Below, in pieces: positions 1-8,749 of a DNA stretch of 64,000 nucleotides. Below the pieces are notes generated by a model. It made no database searches, was not told the DNA's origin, and saw nothing but the letters and a program-made list of their open reading frames with translations. The position numbers and the translations under genes were made by a program. This stretch comes from Pseudomonas fluorescens (GTDB lineage: Bacteria > Pseudomonadota > Gammaproteobacteria > Pseudomonadales > Pseudomonadaceae), in the NCBI RefSeq assembly GCF_001307155.1, contig NZ_CP012830.1, forward strand, positions 4,772,501 to 4,836,500. The letters are read 5' to 3'. Position 1 is the stretch's first letter. Each line of letters begins with the position of its first letter.

Positions 1-760
1 CGCCTGGGCGATAAAAACTGTCCCACAACGCGACGTTGGCTTGGGTTTTGTAATCGTCAACGCGGGCCTGTGGCCGGGCATAAGGCACGATGATCAGTTG
101 CTGCAGCGATGGCAGGCGCTCGAGGATTTCGTTGACCTTGGTCGTCTGGTCGATTTTCTTGCCGGCGTAGCGATAACCGGCGCAGGTGATCAGCACTTTC
201 GGTTCGATCTGGCCGAAGCGGTCGACCACTCCATGCGTGCCGAAATCCGGTGACGAGCAGGACCAGATCGCTCCCAGGCTGGTGGTCGCGAGCATGCCCA
301 CCAGGGTCTGCCAAGTGTTCGGCATGCACGCCGCCACCCGGTCACCCTGGCCGACGCCAGCGGCTCTCAGGCTTTTTTGCAGGCCGGCGACGTGTTCGGC
401 CAGCTCACGGTAACTCAAGCTTTCGCGCTGGCCATTCTCGGCGATGGCAATCACCGCGATTGCGTTATCGCGACGACGCAACAGGTGTTCGGCGAAGTTC
501 AGCGTGGCGCCGGGAAACCACTCGGCGTTGGGCATCTGCGGGCCTTCACGCAGTACCGTGCTCGCTGGCTGGTGAAATTTTATCTCGAAAAAATCGACGA
601 TGGCCTGCCAGAAATCTTCGCGCTGATCGATGCTCCATTGGTGCAGGGCGGGGTAGTCCGCGAGTGTCAGGTTGTACCGCTGATTGCTGAAGCGGCGGAA
701 GGCATCCATGCGGGTCTTGCCGATGCGTTCGGCGCTGGGTTGCCAAAGAACTTCCGACAT
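1..760 (-). CDS. aacS: acetoacetate--CoA ligase (acetoacetyl-CoA synthetase), N-terminal part
   Basis: Activates acetoacetate to acetoacetyl-CoA with ATP in the cytoplasm, the step after 3-hydroxybutyrate oxidation. The frame is open from ATG at 760 to the window edge (253 codons), so the C-terminal adenylation and CoA-binding part lies outside. The visible part matches the N-terminal acetyl-CoA-synthetase cap (about residues 35-95, with FPGATLNFAEH) and the start of the AMP-binding fold (GDRVAACMPN, then LGAIWSCSSPDFG). The FPGATLNFAEH and SSPDFG wording is typical of acetoacetyl-CoA rather than acetyl-CoA synthetases. An AGAGG ribosome site precedes the start. It follows the 3-hydroxybutyrate dehydrogenase on the same strand after a REP pair, which fits ketone-body use. 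An acyl-CoA synthetase of related substrate is the alternative. Confidence 0.85.
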   Translation of the reverse strand, partial: MSEVLWQPSAERIGKTRMDAFRRFSNQRYNLTLADYPALHQWSIDQREDFWQAIVDFFEIKFHQPASTVLREGPQMPNAEWFPGATLNFAEHLLRRRDNAIAVIAIAENGQRESLSYRELAEHVAGLQKSLRAAGVGQGDRVAACMPNTWQTLVGMLATTSLGAIWSCSSPDFGTHGVVDRFGQIEPKVLITCAGYRYAGKKIDQTTKVNEILERLPSLQQLIIVPYARPQARVDDYKTQANVALWDSFYRPG

Positions 761-800
761 GATTGGCCTCTTTTTTTCTTAATACACGCTCACTGGCTCT

Positions 801-943
801 TGTGGCGAGGGAGCTTGCTCCCGCTGGGTCGCGAAGCGAGCCCAAACTGGCTGGCGCGTTCTTCCAATGGCAACGCGTTCATCATTTTACGACTGCTGCG
901 CCCGAACGCGGACCGGCCGACGTGAGCAAGCTCCCTCGCCACA
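801..943. repeat. REP doublet (REPIN) between hbdH and aacS
   Basis: Two inverted REP palindromes face each other: TGTGGCGAGGGAGCTTGCTC at the left and its complement ending CCTCGCCACA at the right, separated by about 100 bases. Same family as the copies at 43770, 49033 and 56080. It lies between two co-directional genes and could act as a processing or attenuation hairpin. Confidence 0.85.
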
Positions 944-959
944 GCGGCTGACTAGCCTT

Positions 960-1733
960 TTACTGCGCCAGCCACCCGCCATCAATATTCCACGCCGCAC
1001 CACGCACCTGGCTGCCGGCTTCACTGCACAGGAACAGCACCAGTTCACCCAGTTGTGAAGGGGTCACGAATTCCAGCGATGGTTGCTTCTCGGCCAGCAA
1101 ATCATGTTGCGCCTGCTGTGGGTCGATCCCTGCTGCGGCGCGGTCGTCGATCTGTTTCTGCACCAGCGGCGTCAGTACCCAGCCGGGGCAAATGGCGTTA
1201 CAGGTGACGTTGCTGGTGGCGGTTTCCAGGCCGACCACTTTGGTCAGGCCGATCACCCCGTGCTTGGCAGCGACGTAGGCGGCCTTGCCCACCGAGCCGA
1301 CCTGGCCGTGTACCGAGGCGATGTTGACGATCCGTCCCCAACCTTTGGCACGCATGCCTGGCAGGCTGAGACGGGTGCTGTGGAAGACCGACGACAGGTT
1401 GATCGCAATGATCGAATCCCAGCGCTCCACGGGGAAGTCTTCCACCGCAGACACATGCTGGATGCCCGCGTTGTTCACCAGAATATCGACGCCGCCGAAC
1501 TCGCGCTCGGCATAAGCGATCATCTCGGCAATTTGCGCGGGGTCACTGACATCGGCCGGGTGATGGCCGACCTTGCCGCCGAACTGTTGCACCTGCGCGA
1601 TGACCGTGGAGGCATCGCCGAAACCATTGAGGATCAGGTTGGCGCCGGCCTTGGCCAGGCTCAGTGCGATGCCCAGACCGATGCCGCTGGTGGAGCCGGT
1701 GACCAGTGCGGTTTTGCCCGAAAGAGTTGTCAT
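960..1733 (-). CDS. hbdH: 3-hydroxybutyrate dehydrogenase (SDR family)
   Basis: NAD-dependent oxidation of (R)-3-hydroxybutyrate to acetoacetate in the cytoplasm. The 257-residue protein is a classical short-chain dehydrogenase: TGSTSGIG nucleotide-binding loop at 12-19, NNAG at 87-90, catalytic Ser140, Tyr153 and Lys157 (YVAAK). Gln92, His142 and Lys150 fall where 3-hydroxybutyrate dehydrogenases bind the carboxylate, which separates it from acetoacetyl-CoA reductases. The start at MTTLSGK was chosen over an in-frame codon 15 bases upstream because family members begin this way. It begins 7 bases after the permease stop, so the two are translated together, and the acetoacetate-activating enzyme follows. 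Confidence 0.93.
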   Translation of the reverse strand: MTTLSGKTALVTGSTSGIGLGIALSLAKAGANLILNGFGDASTVIAQVQQFGGKVGHHPADVSDPAQIAEMIAYAEREFGGVDILVNNAGIQHVSAVEDFPVERWDSIIAINLSSVFHSTRLSLPGMRAKGWGRIVNIASVHGQVGSVGKAAYVAAKHGVIGLTKVVGLETATSNVTCNAICPGWVLTPLVQKQIDDRAAAGIDPQQAQHDLLAEKQPSLEFVTPSQLGELVLFLCSEAGSQVRGAAWNIDGGWLAQ

Positions 1734-1740
1734 GAATGCC

Positions 1741-3132
1741 TCACACAATGCCGGTGGCGTAGAAAGTACCGATGACTACGAAGACCGCCAGGGTCTTGAT
1801 CAGCGTAATACAGAAAATGTCTTTATAGGCTTCGCGGTGGGTCAGGCCCGTTACCGCGAGCAAGGTAATGACGGCGCCGTTGTGCGGCAGGGTGTCCATG
1901 CCGCCACTGGCCATGGCGGCGACCCGGTGCAGCACTTCCAGCGGAATGTTCGCCGCATGGGCTGCCGCGATGAAGTCATTGGCCATCGCCGCCAGGGCGA
2001 TGCTCATGCCACCCGAGGCCGAACCGGTGATACCCGCCAGCAGGGTCACGGTGATCGCTTCATTGACCAGCGGGTTGGGGATGCTTTTCAGCCAGTCGGC
2101 CAGTACCAGGAAGCCGGGCAACGAGGCGATGACCGCGCCAAAACCGTATTCCGATGCGGTGTTCATCGCCGCCAGCAAGGCGCCGCTGACCGCGCTTCTG
2201 CTGCCCTCGGCGAGCTTGCCGCGGATCGCCTGGAAGCCGAACACCAGCACCATGATGATGCCGACCAGCAACGCCGCCTGGACCGCCCAGATCGCGGTGA
2301 GCTTGGCGATTTCGGTGGTCACCGGCACGGCCATGCCCGGCAGGCTCAGGCTGTGGGTCTTGCCGTACCACAGCGGAATCCAGTGGGTGAACAGCAGGTT
2401 CATGATGCCCACCAGCAGCAATGGCGAAAGCGCGATCCACGGATTAGGCAGCTTCACGTCTTCGGCGGTTTCCGGCTCGTTACGCAGCGTTGTGCCGTAG
2501 CCTTCACCGTTGCGCTGGGCTTTGTTGCGCTGACGCTGGAGGAACAGCATGCCGGCGCAAAAGACGAAGATCGTGCCAATCAAACCCAGCCACGGCGCGG
2601 CCCAGGCGGTGGTGTTGAAGAAGGTGCTGGGAATGATGTTCTGGATTTGCGGGGTGCCGGGCAGGGCGTCCATGGTGAAGGAAAAGGCGCCGAGGGCGAT
2701 GGTCGCCGGGATCAGCCGTTTCGGGATATTGCTCTGACGGAACATCTCCGCGGCAAACGGATACACCGCGAATACCACGACGAACAGCGACACACCGCCG
2801 TAGGTGAGCAGGGCGCAGACCAGCACGATCACCAGCATCGCCTGGCGGGTGCCGAGCAGGCGAATCGCAGCAGCGACGATCGAACGTGAGAAGCCCGACA
2901 ACTCGATCAGCTTGCCGAACACCGCGCCGAGCAGGAACACCGGGAAGTACAGTTTGACGAACCCGACCATTTTCTCCATGAACACCCCGGTGAAGGCGGG
3001 CGCAACGGCAGAGGGGTCAGTGAGCAGGACCGCGCCAAGGGCGGCAATCGGAGCGAAGAGAATGACGCTGTAGCCACGGTAAGCAGCCAGCATCAGCAGC
3101 GCGAGGGCTGCCAAGGCAATGATCACACTCAT
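1741..3132 (-). CDS. GntP-family permease, probable 3-hydroxybutyrate transporter
   Basis: A 463-residue inner-membrane protein with about twelve hydrophobic segments and no signal peptide, of the GntP gluconate:proton symporter family (YGGVSLFVVVFAVYPFA near 110-125 and TGSASGGMSIALAAMAND near 365-385 are typical). In P. aeruginosa the gene in this position beside bdhA (PA2004) is assigned to 3-hydroxybutyrate uptake. It is the first gene of the hbdH operon and lies downstream of a recognisable sigma-54 promoter (3190-3206), so expression is likely switched by the activator encoded just upstream. Substrate is inferred from context, not from sequence; another short hydroxy acid is possible. 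Confidence 0.82.
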   Translation of the reverse strand: MSVIIALAALALLMLAAYRGYSVILFAPIAALGAVLLTDPSAVAPAFTGVFMEKMVGFVKLYFPVFLLGAVFGKLIELSGFSRSIVAAAIRLLGTRQAMLVIVLVCALLTYGGVSLFVVVFAVYPFAAEMFRQSNIPKRLIPATIALGAFSFTMDALPGTPQIQNIIPSTFFNTTAWAAPWLGLIGTIFVFCAGMLFLQRQRNKAQRNGEGYGTTLRNEPETAEDVKLPNPWIALSPLLLVGIMNLLFTHWIPLWYGKTHSLSLPGMAVPVTTEIAKLTAIWAVQAALLVGIIMVLVFGFQAIRGKLAEGSRSAVSGALLAAMNTASEYGFGAVIASLPGFLVLADWLKSIPNPLVNEAITVTLLAGITGSASGGMSIALAAMANDFIAAAHAANIPLEVLHRVAAMASGGMDTLPHNGAVITLLAVTGLTHREAYKDIFCITLIKTLAVFVVIGTFYATGIV

Positions 3133-3189
3133 GGTGTGTCTCCTGGATTGTTATTTTTTTTGGGGTGGAGCGGGTGTGGAGGGGGCTAT

Positions 3190-3206
3190 AGCGAGTTTTG
3201 TGCCAA
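3190..3206 (-). promoter_or_regulatory. sigma-54 promoter of the permease-hbdH operon
   Basis: On the minus strand TTGGCACAAAACTCGCT carries the -24 GG and -12 GC exactly 10 bases apart and a full TGGCAC. It ends about 58 bases before the permease start. A sigma-54 activator is encoded upstream. Confidence 0.75.
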
Positions 3207-3267
3207 CTTATTAAGTTATTGATAAGTAAGGATATTTTTATCTACGGCGATAACTCTTAAAATATTC

Positions 3268-3283
3268 GTCTCTGTTTTGAGAT
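3268..3283. promoter_or_regulatory. candidate activator-binding palindrome, proximal copy
   Basis: GTCTCTGTTTTGAGAT; its complement ATCTCAAAACAGAGAC agrees in 12 of 16 positions with each of the two distal copies at 3432 and 3452. It lies about 60 bases upstream of the -24 element. Probably an upstream activator sequence for the HbcR-like regulator (inference). Confidence 0.5.
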
Positions 3284-3301
3284 TGTGCTGTTCGAGCTGA
3301 C

Positions 3302-3410
3302 GCCATCGCGGGCAAACGGAACGCCGCCCGGCTGCTCCTACAGATTTTGTGCCGAACTCGGATGATGCGTACACCCGAAACCTGTAGGAGCAAGGCTTGT
3401 CCGCGATGGC
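3302..3410. repeat. REP doublet between the enhancer palindromes
   Basis: GCCATCGCGGGCAAACGG at the left and GGCTTGTCCGCGATGGC at the right form an inverted pair with inner arms GCTCCTACAG and CTGTAGGAGC. Same family as the copy at 4913. It separates the proximal from the distal candidate activator sites. Confidence 0.85.
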
Positions 3411-3431
3411 CGCGACGCGGTTTCAAGTCAT

Positions 3432-3447
3432 GTCTATAAATAGAGAC
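3432..3447. promoter_or_regulatory. candidate activator-binding palindrome, distal copy 1
   Basis: GTCTATAAATAGAGAC, an imperfect palindrome about 226 bases upstream of the -24 element. Its start is 20 bases, about two helical turns, from that of the next copy, as usual for tandem sites of sigma-54 activators. Confidence 0.5.
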
Positions 3448-3451
3448 CAAT

Positions 3452-3467
3452 ATCTCTTTATAGAGAC
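3452..3467. promoter_or_regulatory. candidate activator-binding palindrome, distal copy 2
   Basis: ATCTCTTTATAGAGAC; shares the AGAGAC arm with the copy at 3432 and overlaps the last codons and stop of the regulator gene (TAA at 3458-3460). Confidence 0.5.
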
Positions 3468-4873
3468 TCGGCAATCCCCAACGCCACCATCTTCTTGTAC
3501 AGCGTGGAACGCCCCAGCCCCAGCCGTGTCGCCGCTTCGATCACCTTGCCACCACAATGCGCGAGCGTGCTTTCAATCAACTGCCGGTCGAAGCGTTCGC
3601 GTGCGGCACTGAAGGTCTCGTTGGCATGGGTTTCAATGGCCAGTGATGCGCAACGCTGTACCGGAACAAAACTGCCAATCGCCGCGCGAATTTCCGCAGC
3701 ATTGAGGATCAGGTCATCGCTGAGCAAAGCGGCCCGTTCCAGCACGTTGCGCAGTTCGCGAATATTTCCCGGCCAGGCGTGTTGGCCGAGCAACTCCAGG
3801 GCCTGGCTGTCGAGCTCATGCTGACTGCGCAGCTCTTCCAGGATCGCTTCGCTCAGGGCCGGCAGGTCGTCGAGGCGCTCGCGCAGGGGCGGCACCTGGA
3901 TCGGCAACACGTTGAGGCGGTAATACAGGTCGGCACGAAACTCGCCGCGTTTGATCGCCGCTTCAAGGTCGGTGGAGGTCGCGGCGATCACCCGTACGTC
4001 GCTCTGGATCACTTTGTTGGAGCCGACCGGTTCGAATTCTTTTTCCTGCAATACCCGCAGCAGTTTGCTTTGCAACGGCAGCGGCATGTCGCCGATTTCG
4101 TCGAGAAACAAGGTCCCGCCCTGAGCGATCTGCAGCTTGCCGGAGCGGCCCTTGCGATCTGCACCGGTGAAGGCGCCAGGCGCGGTGCCGAAAAATTCGG
4201 CTTCGAGCAACGCTTCGGGGATCGCCGCGCTGTTGATGCTGACGAAGGCTTTATGCGCCCGTGGCGAGGCCCCATGAATCGCCTGGGCCAGCAGTTCTTT
4301 GCCGGTGCCGGTTTCACCCAGCAACAAGACCGGGGATTCGGTGCTGGCGCTACGTCGGGCGCGGCGTTTGACCTCCAGGCTGGCGGCGCTGGTGCCGATG
4401 AAGTGGGCGAAGGTGTACTTGGCTTGCCGGGCCCGCAGCAGCGAACGCGTGGACGCAAGCTCTTCCTGCATGCTCAGGTAACGCTTGAGCATCGGCGACA
4501 GGCTGCGCAGTTCATCGAACAGTGCGAAGCCGATGGCGCCGATCACCGCACCGGTGTCATCGTGAATCGGCAGGCGCATCACCACCAGCGGTTCTTTGGA
4601 CGTGTCCTGCATGTCCAGCAGGATCGGTCGACCGGTACGCACCACCTCGCGCAACAGGCTGCCGGGGATCACGCTTTCGCAAGGCCTGCCGATTGCCACT
4701 TCAGCTGACGCCAGACCGAAGCGCTTGGCATAACGTTCGTTCATCCAGACGATGTTCGCGTCGCGGTCGACGATCACCGTGCCTTCGCTGGATTGCTCGA
4801 TGATCTCGAACAGCGAGCGGATCGCCAGCATGCGCACACGTTGGTAGTCCTTGAGGCTTTCGGTGGTGTTCAT
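3458..4873 (-). CDS. hbcR: sigma-54 activator with PAS domain, HbcR-like
   Basis: Enhancer-binding activator of RNA polymerase-sigma54, 471 residues. Domains in order: PAS-like sensor (about 20-120), AAA+ ATPase with Walker A GETGTGKE (186-193), the sigma-54 contact loop GAFTGA (233-238) and Walker B TLFLDEIGD (254-262), and a Fis-type helix-turn-helix in the last 30 residues (AATRLGLGRSTLYKKM). The N terminus at MNTTESL (4873) was preferred because the 17 residues of the longer reading frame are encoded by REP sequence. It sits directly upstream of the permease-hbdH operon; in P. aeruginosa the PA2005 (HbcR) protein in this position activates 3-hydroxybutyrate catabolism. The ligand sensed by the PAS domain is unknown. 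Confidence 0.8.
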   Translation of the reverse strand: MNTTESLKDYQRVRMLAIRSLFEIIEQSSEGTVIVDRDANIVWMNERYAKRFGLASAEVAIGRPCESVIPGSLLREVVRTGRPILLDMQDTSKEPLVVMRLPIHDDTGAVIGAIGFALFDELRSLSPMLKRYLSMQEELASTRSLLRARQAKYTFAHFIGTSAASLEVKRRARRSASTESPVLLLGETGTGKELLAQAIHGASPRAHKAFVSINSAAIPEALLEAEFFGTAPGAFTGADRKGRSGKLQIAQGGTLFLDEIGDMPLPLQSKLLRVLQEKEFEPVGSNKVIQSDVRVIAATSTDLEAAIKRGEFRADLYYRLNVLPIQVPPLRERLDDLPALSEAILEELRSQHELDSQALELLGQHAWPGNIRELRNVLERAALLSDDLILNAAEIRAAIGSFVPVQRCASLAIETHANETFSAARERFDRQLIESTLAHCGGKVIEAATRLGLGRSTLYKKMVALGIAESL

Positions 4874-4912
4874 CGGTGTTGTGTCCAGAATGTGTGGTGT
4901 CTGTTCGGGCGT

Positions 4913-5004
4913 CATCGCGGGCAAGCCTTGCTCCTACAGGTCCGCGCCGATCCCAATAATGGGAACGATACAAAAACCGTAGGAGCAAGGCTTGCCCGCG
5001 ATGG
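4913..5004. repeat. REP doublet between yejF and hbcR
   Basis: CATCGCGGGCAAGCCTTGCT and its near-perfect complement GGAGCAAGGCTTGCCCGCGATG flank about 35 bases. It has been read into an upstream extension of the hbcR frame that should not be annotated. Confidence 0.88.
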
Positions 5005-5034
5005 ATGCGACGCGGGCAAACGACATGTGCGCGA

Positions 5035-6615
5035 TCATACCCAGCCCGGATGCGCTGCGGCCAACAGCTCTTTGGTATAGGGGTGCTGCGGAGCGGCGAA
5101 CACGTCATGGCTGGCACCGCGTTCCACGACTTTACCGTCCTTGATCACGATCATGTCATGGGCCAGGGCGCGAATCACTGCCAGGTCATGGCTGATAAAC
5201 AGGTAGGTCAGGCCGTATTTTTCCTGAAGCTGGCGGAGCAGGGCGACCACCTGTTTTTGCACCGTGCGATCAAGTGCCGAGGTCGGTTCGTCGAGCAGGA
5301 TCAGCGCGGGCTTGAGTACCAAGGCGCGGGCGATGGCAATCCGTTGGCGTTGGCCACCGGAGAATTCGTGCGGGTAGCGGTGGCGGCTTTGCGGGTCAAG
5401 GCCAACCTCTTTCAGCACCTGAATGACCTGGGTCTCGCATTCGGCAGCACTCGATTGGCTGTGGACTTCCAGCCCTTCGCTGATGATCTGTGCGACTGAC
5501 ATTCGCGGGCTGAGGCTGCCAAACGGGTCCTGAAAGACTACCTGCATCTGCTTGCGCCAGGGCCGCAACTGTTTCTGGTTCAGGCTGTCGAGCGCCTCGC
5601 CCTGAAAGCGGATGCTGCCGTCGGAGTCGAGCAGCCGCAGGATCGCCTGACCGAGGGTGGACTTACCGGAACCGGATTCGCCAACGATGCCCAGCGTCTT
5701 GCCACGTTGAATACTCAGGCTGATGCCGTCGACTGCATGCAGCCAGGTTTTGCGCTGGAACAATCCGCCGCCCAGCGGAAAGCGCACATTGAGGTCGTTG
5801 ACTTCCAACACCACTTCACGCTCGTCACGAGGCAGGGGTTCGCCTTCCGGTTCGGCGTTCAACAGCAGGCGACTGTAGGGATGTTGCGGGTGGTTGAAGA
5901 GGCGCTCGCACTCGGCTTGCTCGACGATTTCCCCAGCGTGCATGACGCAGACACGCTGGGCGATGCTGCGCACCAGATTAAGGTCGTGGCTGATCAACAG
6001 CAGCGACATGCCCAGGCGTTGTTGCAGTGATTTGAGCAGCCGCAGGATCTTGCGCTGTACCGTCACATCGAGCGCGGTAGTTGGCTCATCGGCGATCAGC
6101 AACTCGGGTTCGCAAGCCAGCGCCATGGCGATCATTACTCGTTGCCGCTGGCCACCCGAGAGCTGGTGCGGATAGGCCTTGAGGCGCTCTTCGGGTTTTT
6201 TGATGCCCACCAGTTCGAGCAGCTCAAGGGTGCGTTTTTGCGCCGCCTTGTCACCCAGTCCCTTGTGCACCAGCAGGGTTTCGCCAATCTGCTTTTCGAC
6301 GCTGTGCAACGGATTGAGGGAGGTCATCGGTTCCTGGAAAATCATCGCGATGCGATTGCCGCGCAATGCTCGCAGGGTCGCGACGTCCGCGCCGATCAGT
6401 TCCTGGCCACGATAGCGAATGCTGCCCCGGGTTTCGGTGCCGCCGTCAGGTAGCAGTTGGAGGATCGATTGGGCGGTCACCGATTTGCCCGAGCCGGATT
6501 CGCCGACCAGCGCCAGGCACTCGCCGGGACGGATGTCCAGGCACACATTGCGCACTGCAGCCTGACCACTGAAGGCCACGTTGAGGTCACGGATTTCGAT
6601 CAGGTTGTCGCTCAT
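5035..6615 (-). CDS. yejF: peptide ABC transporter ATPase with two nucleotide-binding domains
   Basis: Energises the YejABEF importer of oligopeptides (in E. coli also microcin C and other peptide antibiotics). The 526-residue protein is a fusion of two ATPase domains, each with Walker A (GESGSGKS at about 34-41 and again near 315), signature (LSGGQRQR and FSGGQRQR), Walker B (LLIADEPTTALD and LILLDEPTSALD) and switch His (ISHDL). That duplicated layout and the length are specific for YejF. MSDNLIE is used as start rather than an in-frame ATG 18 bases upstream. Last gene of the yejA-B-E-F operon, 53 bases after yejE. Confidence 0.93.
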   Translation of the reverse strand: MSDNLIEIRDLNVAFSGQAAVRNVCLDIRPGECLALVGESGSGKSVTAQSILQLLPDGGTETRGSIRYRGQELIGADVATLRALRGNRIAMIFQEPMTSLNPLHSVEKQIGETLLVHKGLGDKAAQKRTLELLELVGIKKPEERLKAYPHQLSGGQRQRVMIAMALACEPELLIADEPTTALDVTVQRKILRLLKSLQQRLGMSLLLISHDLNLVRSIAQRVCVMHAGEIVEQAECERLFNHPQHPYSRLLLNAEPEGEPLPRDEREVVLEVNDLNVRFPLGGGLFQRKTWLHAVDGISLSIQRGKTLGIVGESGSGKSTLGQAILRLLDSDGSIRFQGEALDSLNQKQLRPWRKQMQVVFQDPFGSLSPRMSVAQIISEGLEVHSQSSAAECETQVIQVLKEVGLDPQSRHRYPHEFSGGQRQRIAIARALVLKPALILLDEPTSALDRTVQKQVVALLRQLQEKYGLTYLFISHDLAVIRALAHDMIVIKDGKVVERGASHDVFAAPQHPYTKELLAAAHPGWV

Positions 6616-6668
6616 GTCCAATGTCCAGCTCAAATTCGTGGATCAAGATCGCGGCTCAAGAGCGTGGA

Positions 6669-7691
6669 TCAAGATCGCGGATCAAATGCATCGCGCAATG
6701 CTTCACCGATAAACACCAGTAAGGAAAGAATCAGCGCCAGAGTGAAAAACGCCGTCAGCCCAAGCCACGGTGCTTGCAGATTCTGTTTGCCCTGACCGAT
6801 CAACTCACCCAGCGAGGCGCTGCCGGCGGGCATGCCAAAGCCGAGGAAGTCGAGGGCGGTGAGGGTCGAGATCGCCCCGGTGAGAATGAACGGCAGGTAA
6901 CTCAAGGTCGCGTTCATCGCATTGGGCAGAATATGCCGCACGATCACTTTACGGTCGGTCAGGCCCAGTGCGCGCGCCGCTTTGACGTACTCCAGGTTGC
7001 GCCCGCGCAGGAACTCGGCGCGCACCACGTCCACCAGTGCCAGCCAGGAAAACAGCGCCATGATCCCCAGCAGCCACCAGAAGTTCGGCTCGACGAAACC
7101 CGACAGGATGATCAGCAGGTAAAGCACCGGCAATCCTGACCAGACTTCCTGCAAACGCTGACCGAGCAGGTCGACCCAACCGCCGTAGTAGCCCTGCAAG
7201 GCGCCAGCGGCGATGCCGATCAGTGCGCTGATGAAGGTCAGCGCCAACGCAAACAGTATCGACACCCGGGCGCCGAAAATCACCCGCGCCAAGACATCGC
7301 GCGCCTGATCATCGGTGCCCAGCCAGTTGACCTTCGAGGGTGGACTCGGCGCCGGCTGATTGAGGTCGTAGTTCGGCGTGTCGTCGCTGAACGGGATCGG
7401 CGGGAAGAGCATCCAGCCGCCATCCTTGTGGATCAGCTTCTGCACGTAATCACTGCGGTAGTCGGCCTGGAACGGCAGTTGCCCGCCGAACTCTTGCTCG
7501 GTGTAGCGCTTGAACGCCGGGTAGTACAACGAACCCTGATAGCTGAGTACCAGTGGCTTGTCATTGGCAATCAACTCACCACCGAGGGTGAGGACGAACA
7601 GGCCGATGAACAGCCACAGCGACCACCAGCCTCGACGGTTTTTCTTGAAGCGTTCGAAGCGTCGGCGCGCCAGGGGCGAGAGATTGAGCAT
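6669..7691 (-). CDS. yejE: peptide ABC transporter permease
   Basis: Inner-membrane channel subunit, 340 residues. An N-terminal membrane segment (about 25-45) is followed by a roughly 100-residue periplasmic insert and five C-terminal membrane segments of the BPD_transp_1 fold; the ATPase-contact loop reads EYVKAARALGLTDRKVIVRHILPNA in pieces (EAA motif). The start MLNLSPLARRRFERF overlaps the yejB stop by one base (TGATG), giving translational coupling. Just after the stop codon there is a short tandem duplication of the gene's own 3' end (about 6637-6684). Confidence 0.93.
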   Translation of the reverse strand: MLNLSPLARRRFERFKKNRRGWWSLWLFIGLFVLTLGGELIANDKPLVLSYQGSLYYPAFKRYTEQEFGGQLPFQADYRSDYVQKLIHKDGGWMLFPPIPFSDDTPNYDLNQPAPSPPSKVNWLGTDDQARDVLARVIFGARVSILFALALTFISALIGIAAGALQGYYGGWVDLLGQRLQEVWSGLPVLYLLIILSGFVEPNFWWLLGIMALFSWLALVDVVRAEFLRGRNLEYVKAARALGLTDRKVIVRHILPNAMNATLSYLPFILTGAISTLTALDFLGFGMPAGSASLGELIGQGKQNLQAPWLGLTAFFTLALILSLLVFIGEALRDAFDPRS

Positions 7692-8749
7692 CAAGCGTTC
7701 CTCGCGGCGAAGTCGATGCGCGGGTCGACCAGGGTGTAGCAAAGGTCGCCGATGATTTTTATCAAGAGACCGAACAGGGTGAAGATGAACAGCGAACCGA
7801 ACACCACCGGGTAGTCCCGGGATACCGCCGCTTCATAACTCATCCGTCCCAGGCCATCGAGGGAAAAGATCACCTCGATCAACAGGGAACCGGCAAAAAA
7901 TACGCTGATCAACGCCTGGGGAATGCCCGAAACCACCAGCAGCATTGCGTTGCGAAACACGTGGCCGTAGAGCACTCGGCGTTCACTCAGGCCTTTGGCG
8001 CGGGCGGTGACCACGTACTGACGGGTGATCTCGTTGAGGAACGAGTTCTTGGTCAGAATGGTCAAGGTAGCGAAACCGCCGACCACCAGCGCCGTCACCG
8101 GCAGCACCAGGTGCCAGAAGTAGTCGGCCACTTTTCCCAGTGTCGACAACTGATCGAAATTCTCCGAGACCAGTCCCCGTACCGGAAACCAGTTCAACGA
8201 CGTACCGCCGGCAAATACCACGATCAGAAACATTGCAAACAGGAACGCCGGCAACGCGTACCCGATGACGATTATGGTGCTGCTCCAGATATCGAAGAGG
8301 CTGCCGTGATGCACGGCTTTGCGAATGCCCAGCGGGATTGATACCAGGTAGGTGATCAGTGTCGCCCAAAGCCCGAGGGAGATGGTCACTGGCATCTTTT
8401 CAAGAATCAGGTCGGTAACCGTGGCGCCGCGAAAGAAGCTCTTGCCGAAGTCCAGTCGGGCGTAGCTGGTGATCATCAGCCACAGGCGTTCCGGTGCCGG
8501 TTTGTCGAAACCGTATTGTTTTTCGATGTCCTTGATCAGTTGCGGATCAAGCCCGCGACTGGCTCGCGAGCCGTGGCTGATGGCATCACCGGAAGATCCG
8601 ATGGCTGGGCCGCCGATGCCTTGCAGGTGAGCGATGGCCTGTTCGACCGGGCCACCCGGTGCGGCCTGCACGATCACGAAGTTGACCAGCAGAATGATCA
8701 CCAGCGTCGGAATGATCAGCAGCAAACGTCGCACTATATAAGCCAGCAT
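7691..8749 (-). CDS. yejB: peptide ABC transporter permease
   Basis: Second channel subunit of the YejABEF importer, 352 residues, with an N-terminal membrane anchor (MLAYIVRRLLLIIPTLVIIL), a periplasmic insert and five further membrane segments; the cytoplasmic loop has the permease EAA region (RQYVVTARAKGLSERRVLYG). Start at MLAYIVR rather than the 28-codon longer frame, because it overlaps the yejA stop by one base (TGATG) exactly as the yejB/yejE junction does. Confidence 0.93.
   Translation of the reverse strand: MLAYIVRRLLLIIPTLVIILLVNFVIVQAAPGGPVEQAIAHLQGIGGPAIGSSGDAISHGSRASRGLDPQLIKDIEKQYGFDKPAPERLWLMITSYARLDFGKSFFRGATVTDLILEKMPVTISLGLWATLITYLVSIPLGIRKAVHHGSLFDIWSSTIIVIGYALPAFLFAMFLIVVFAGGTSLNWFPVRGLVSENFDQLSTLGKVADYFWHLVLPVTALVVGGFATLTILTKNSFLNEITRQYVVTARAKGLSERRVLYGHVFRNAMLLVVSGIPQALISVFFAGSLLIEVIFSLDGLGRMSYEAAVSRDYPVVFGSLFIFTLFGLLIKIIGDLCYTLVDPRIDFAARNA

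Noticed and set aside
1573..2889. 438-codon open frame on the plus strand, antisense to the permease gene
   Set aside because: It is His/Gln/Arg/Gly-rich without domain, and the opposite strand encodes a clear membrane transporter; typical shadow of GC-rich coding DNA.
3238..3474. 78-codon open frame before the permease
   Set aside because: Translated from the REP doublet and operator region; no ribosome site.
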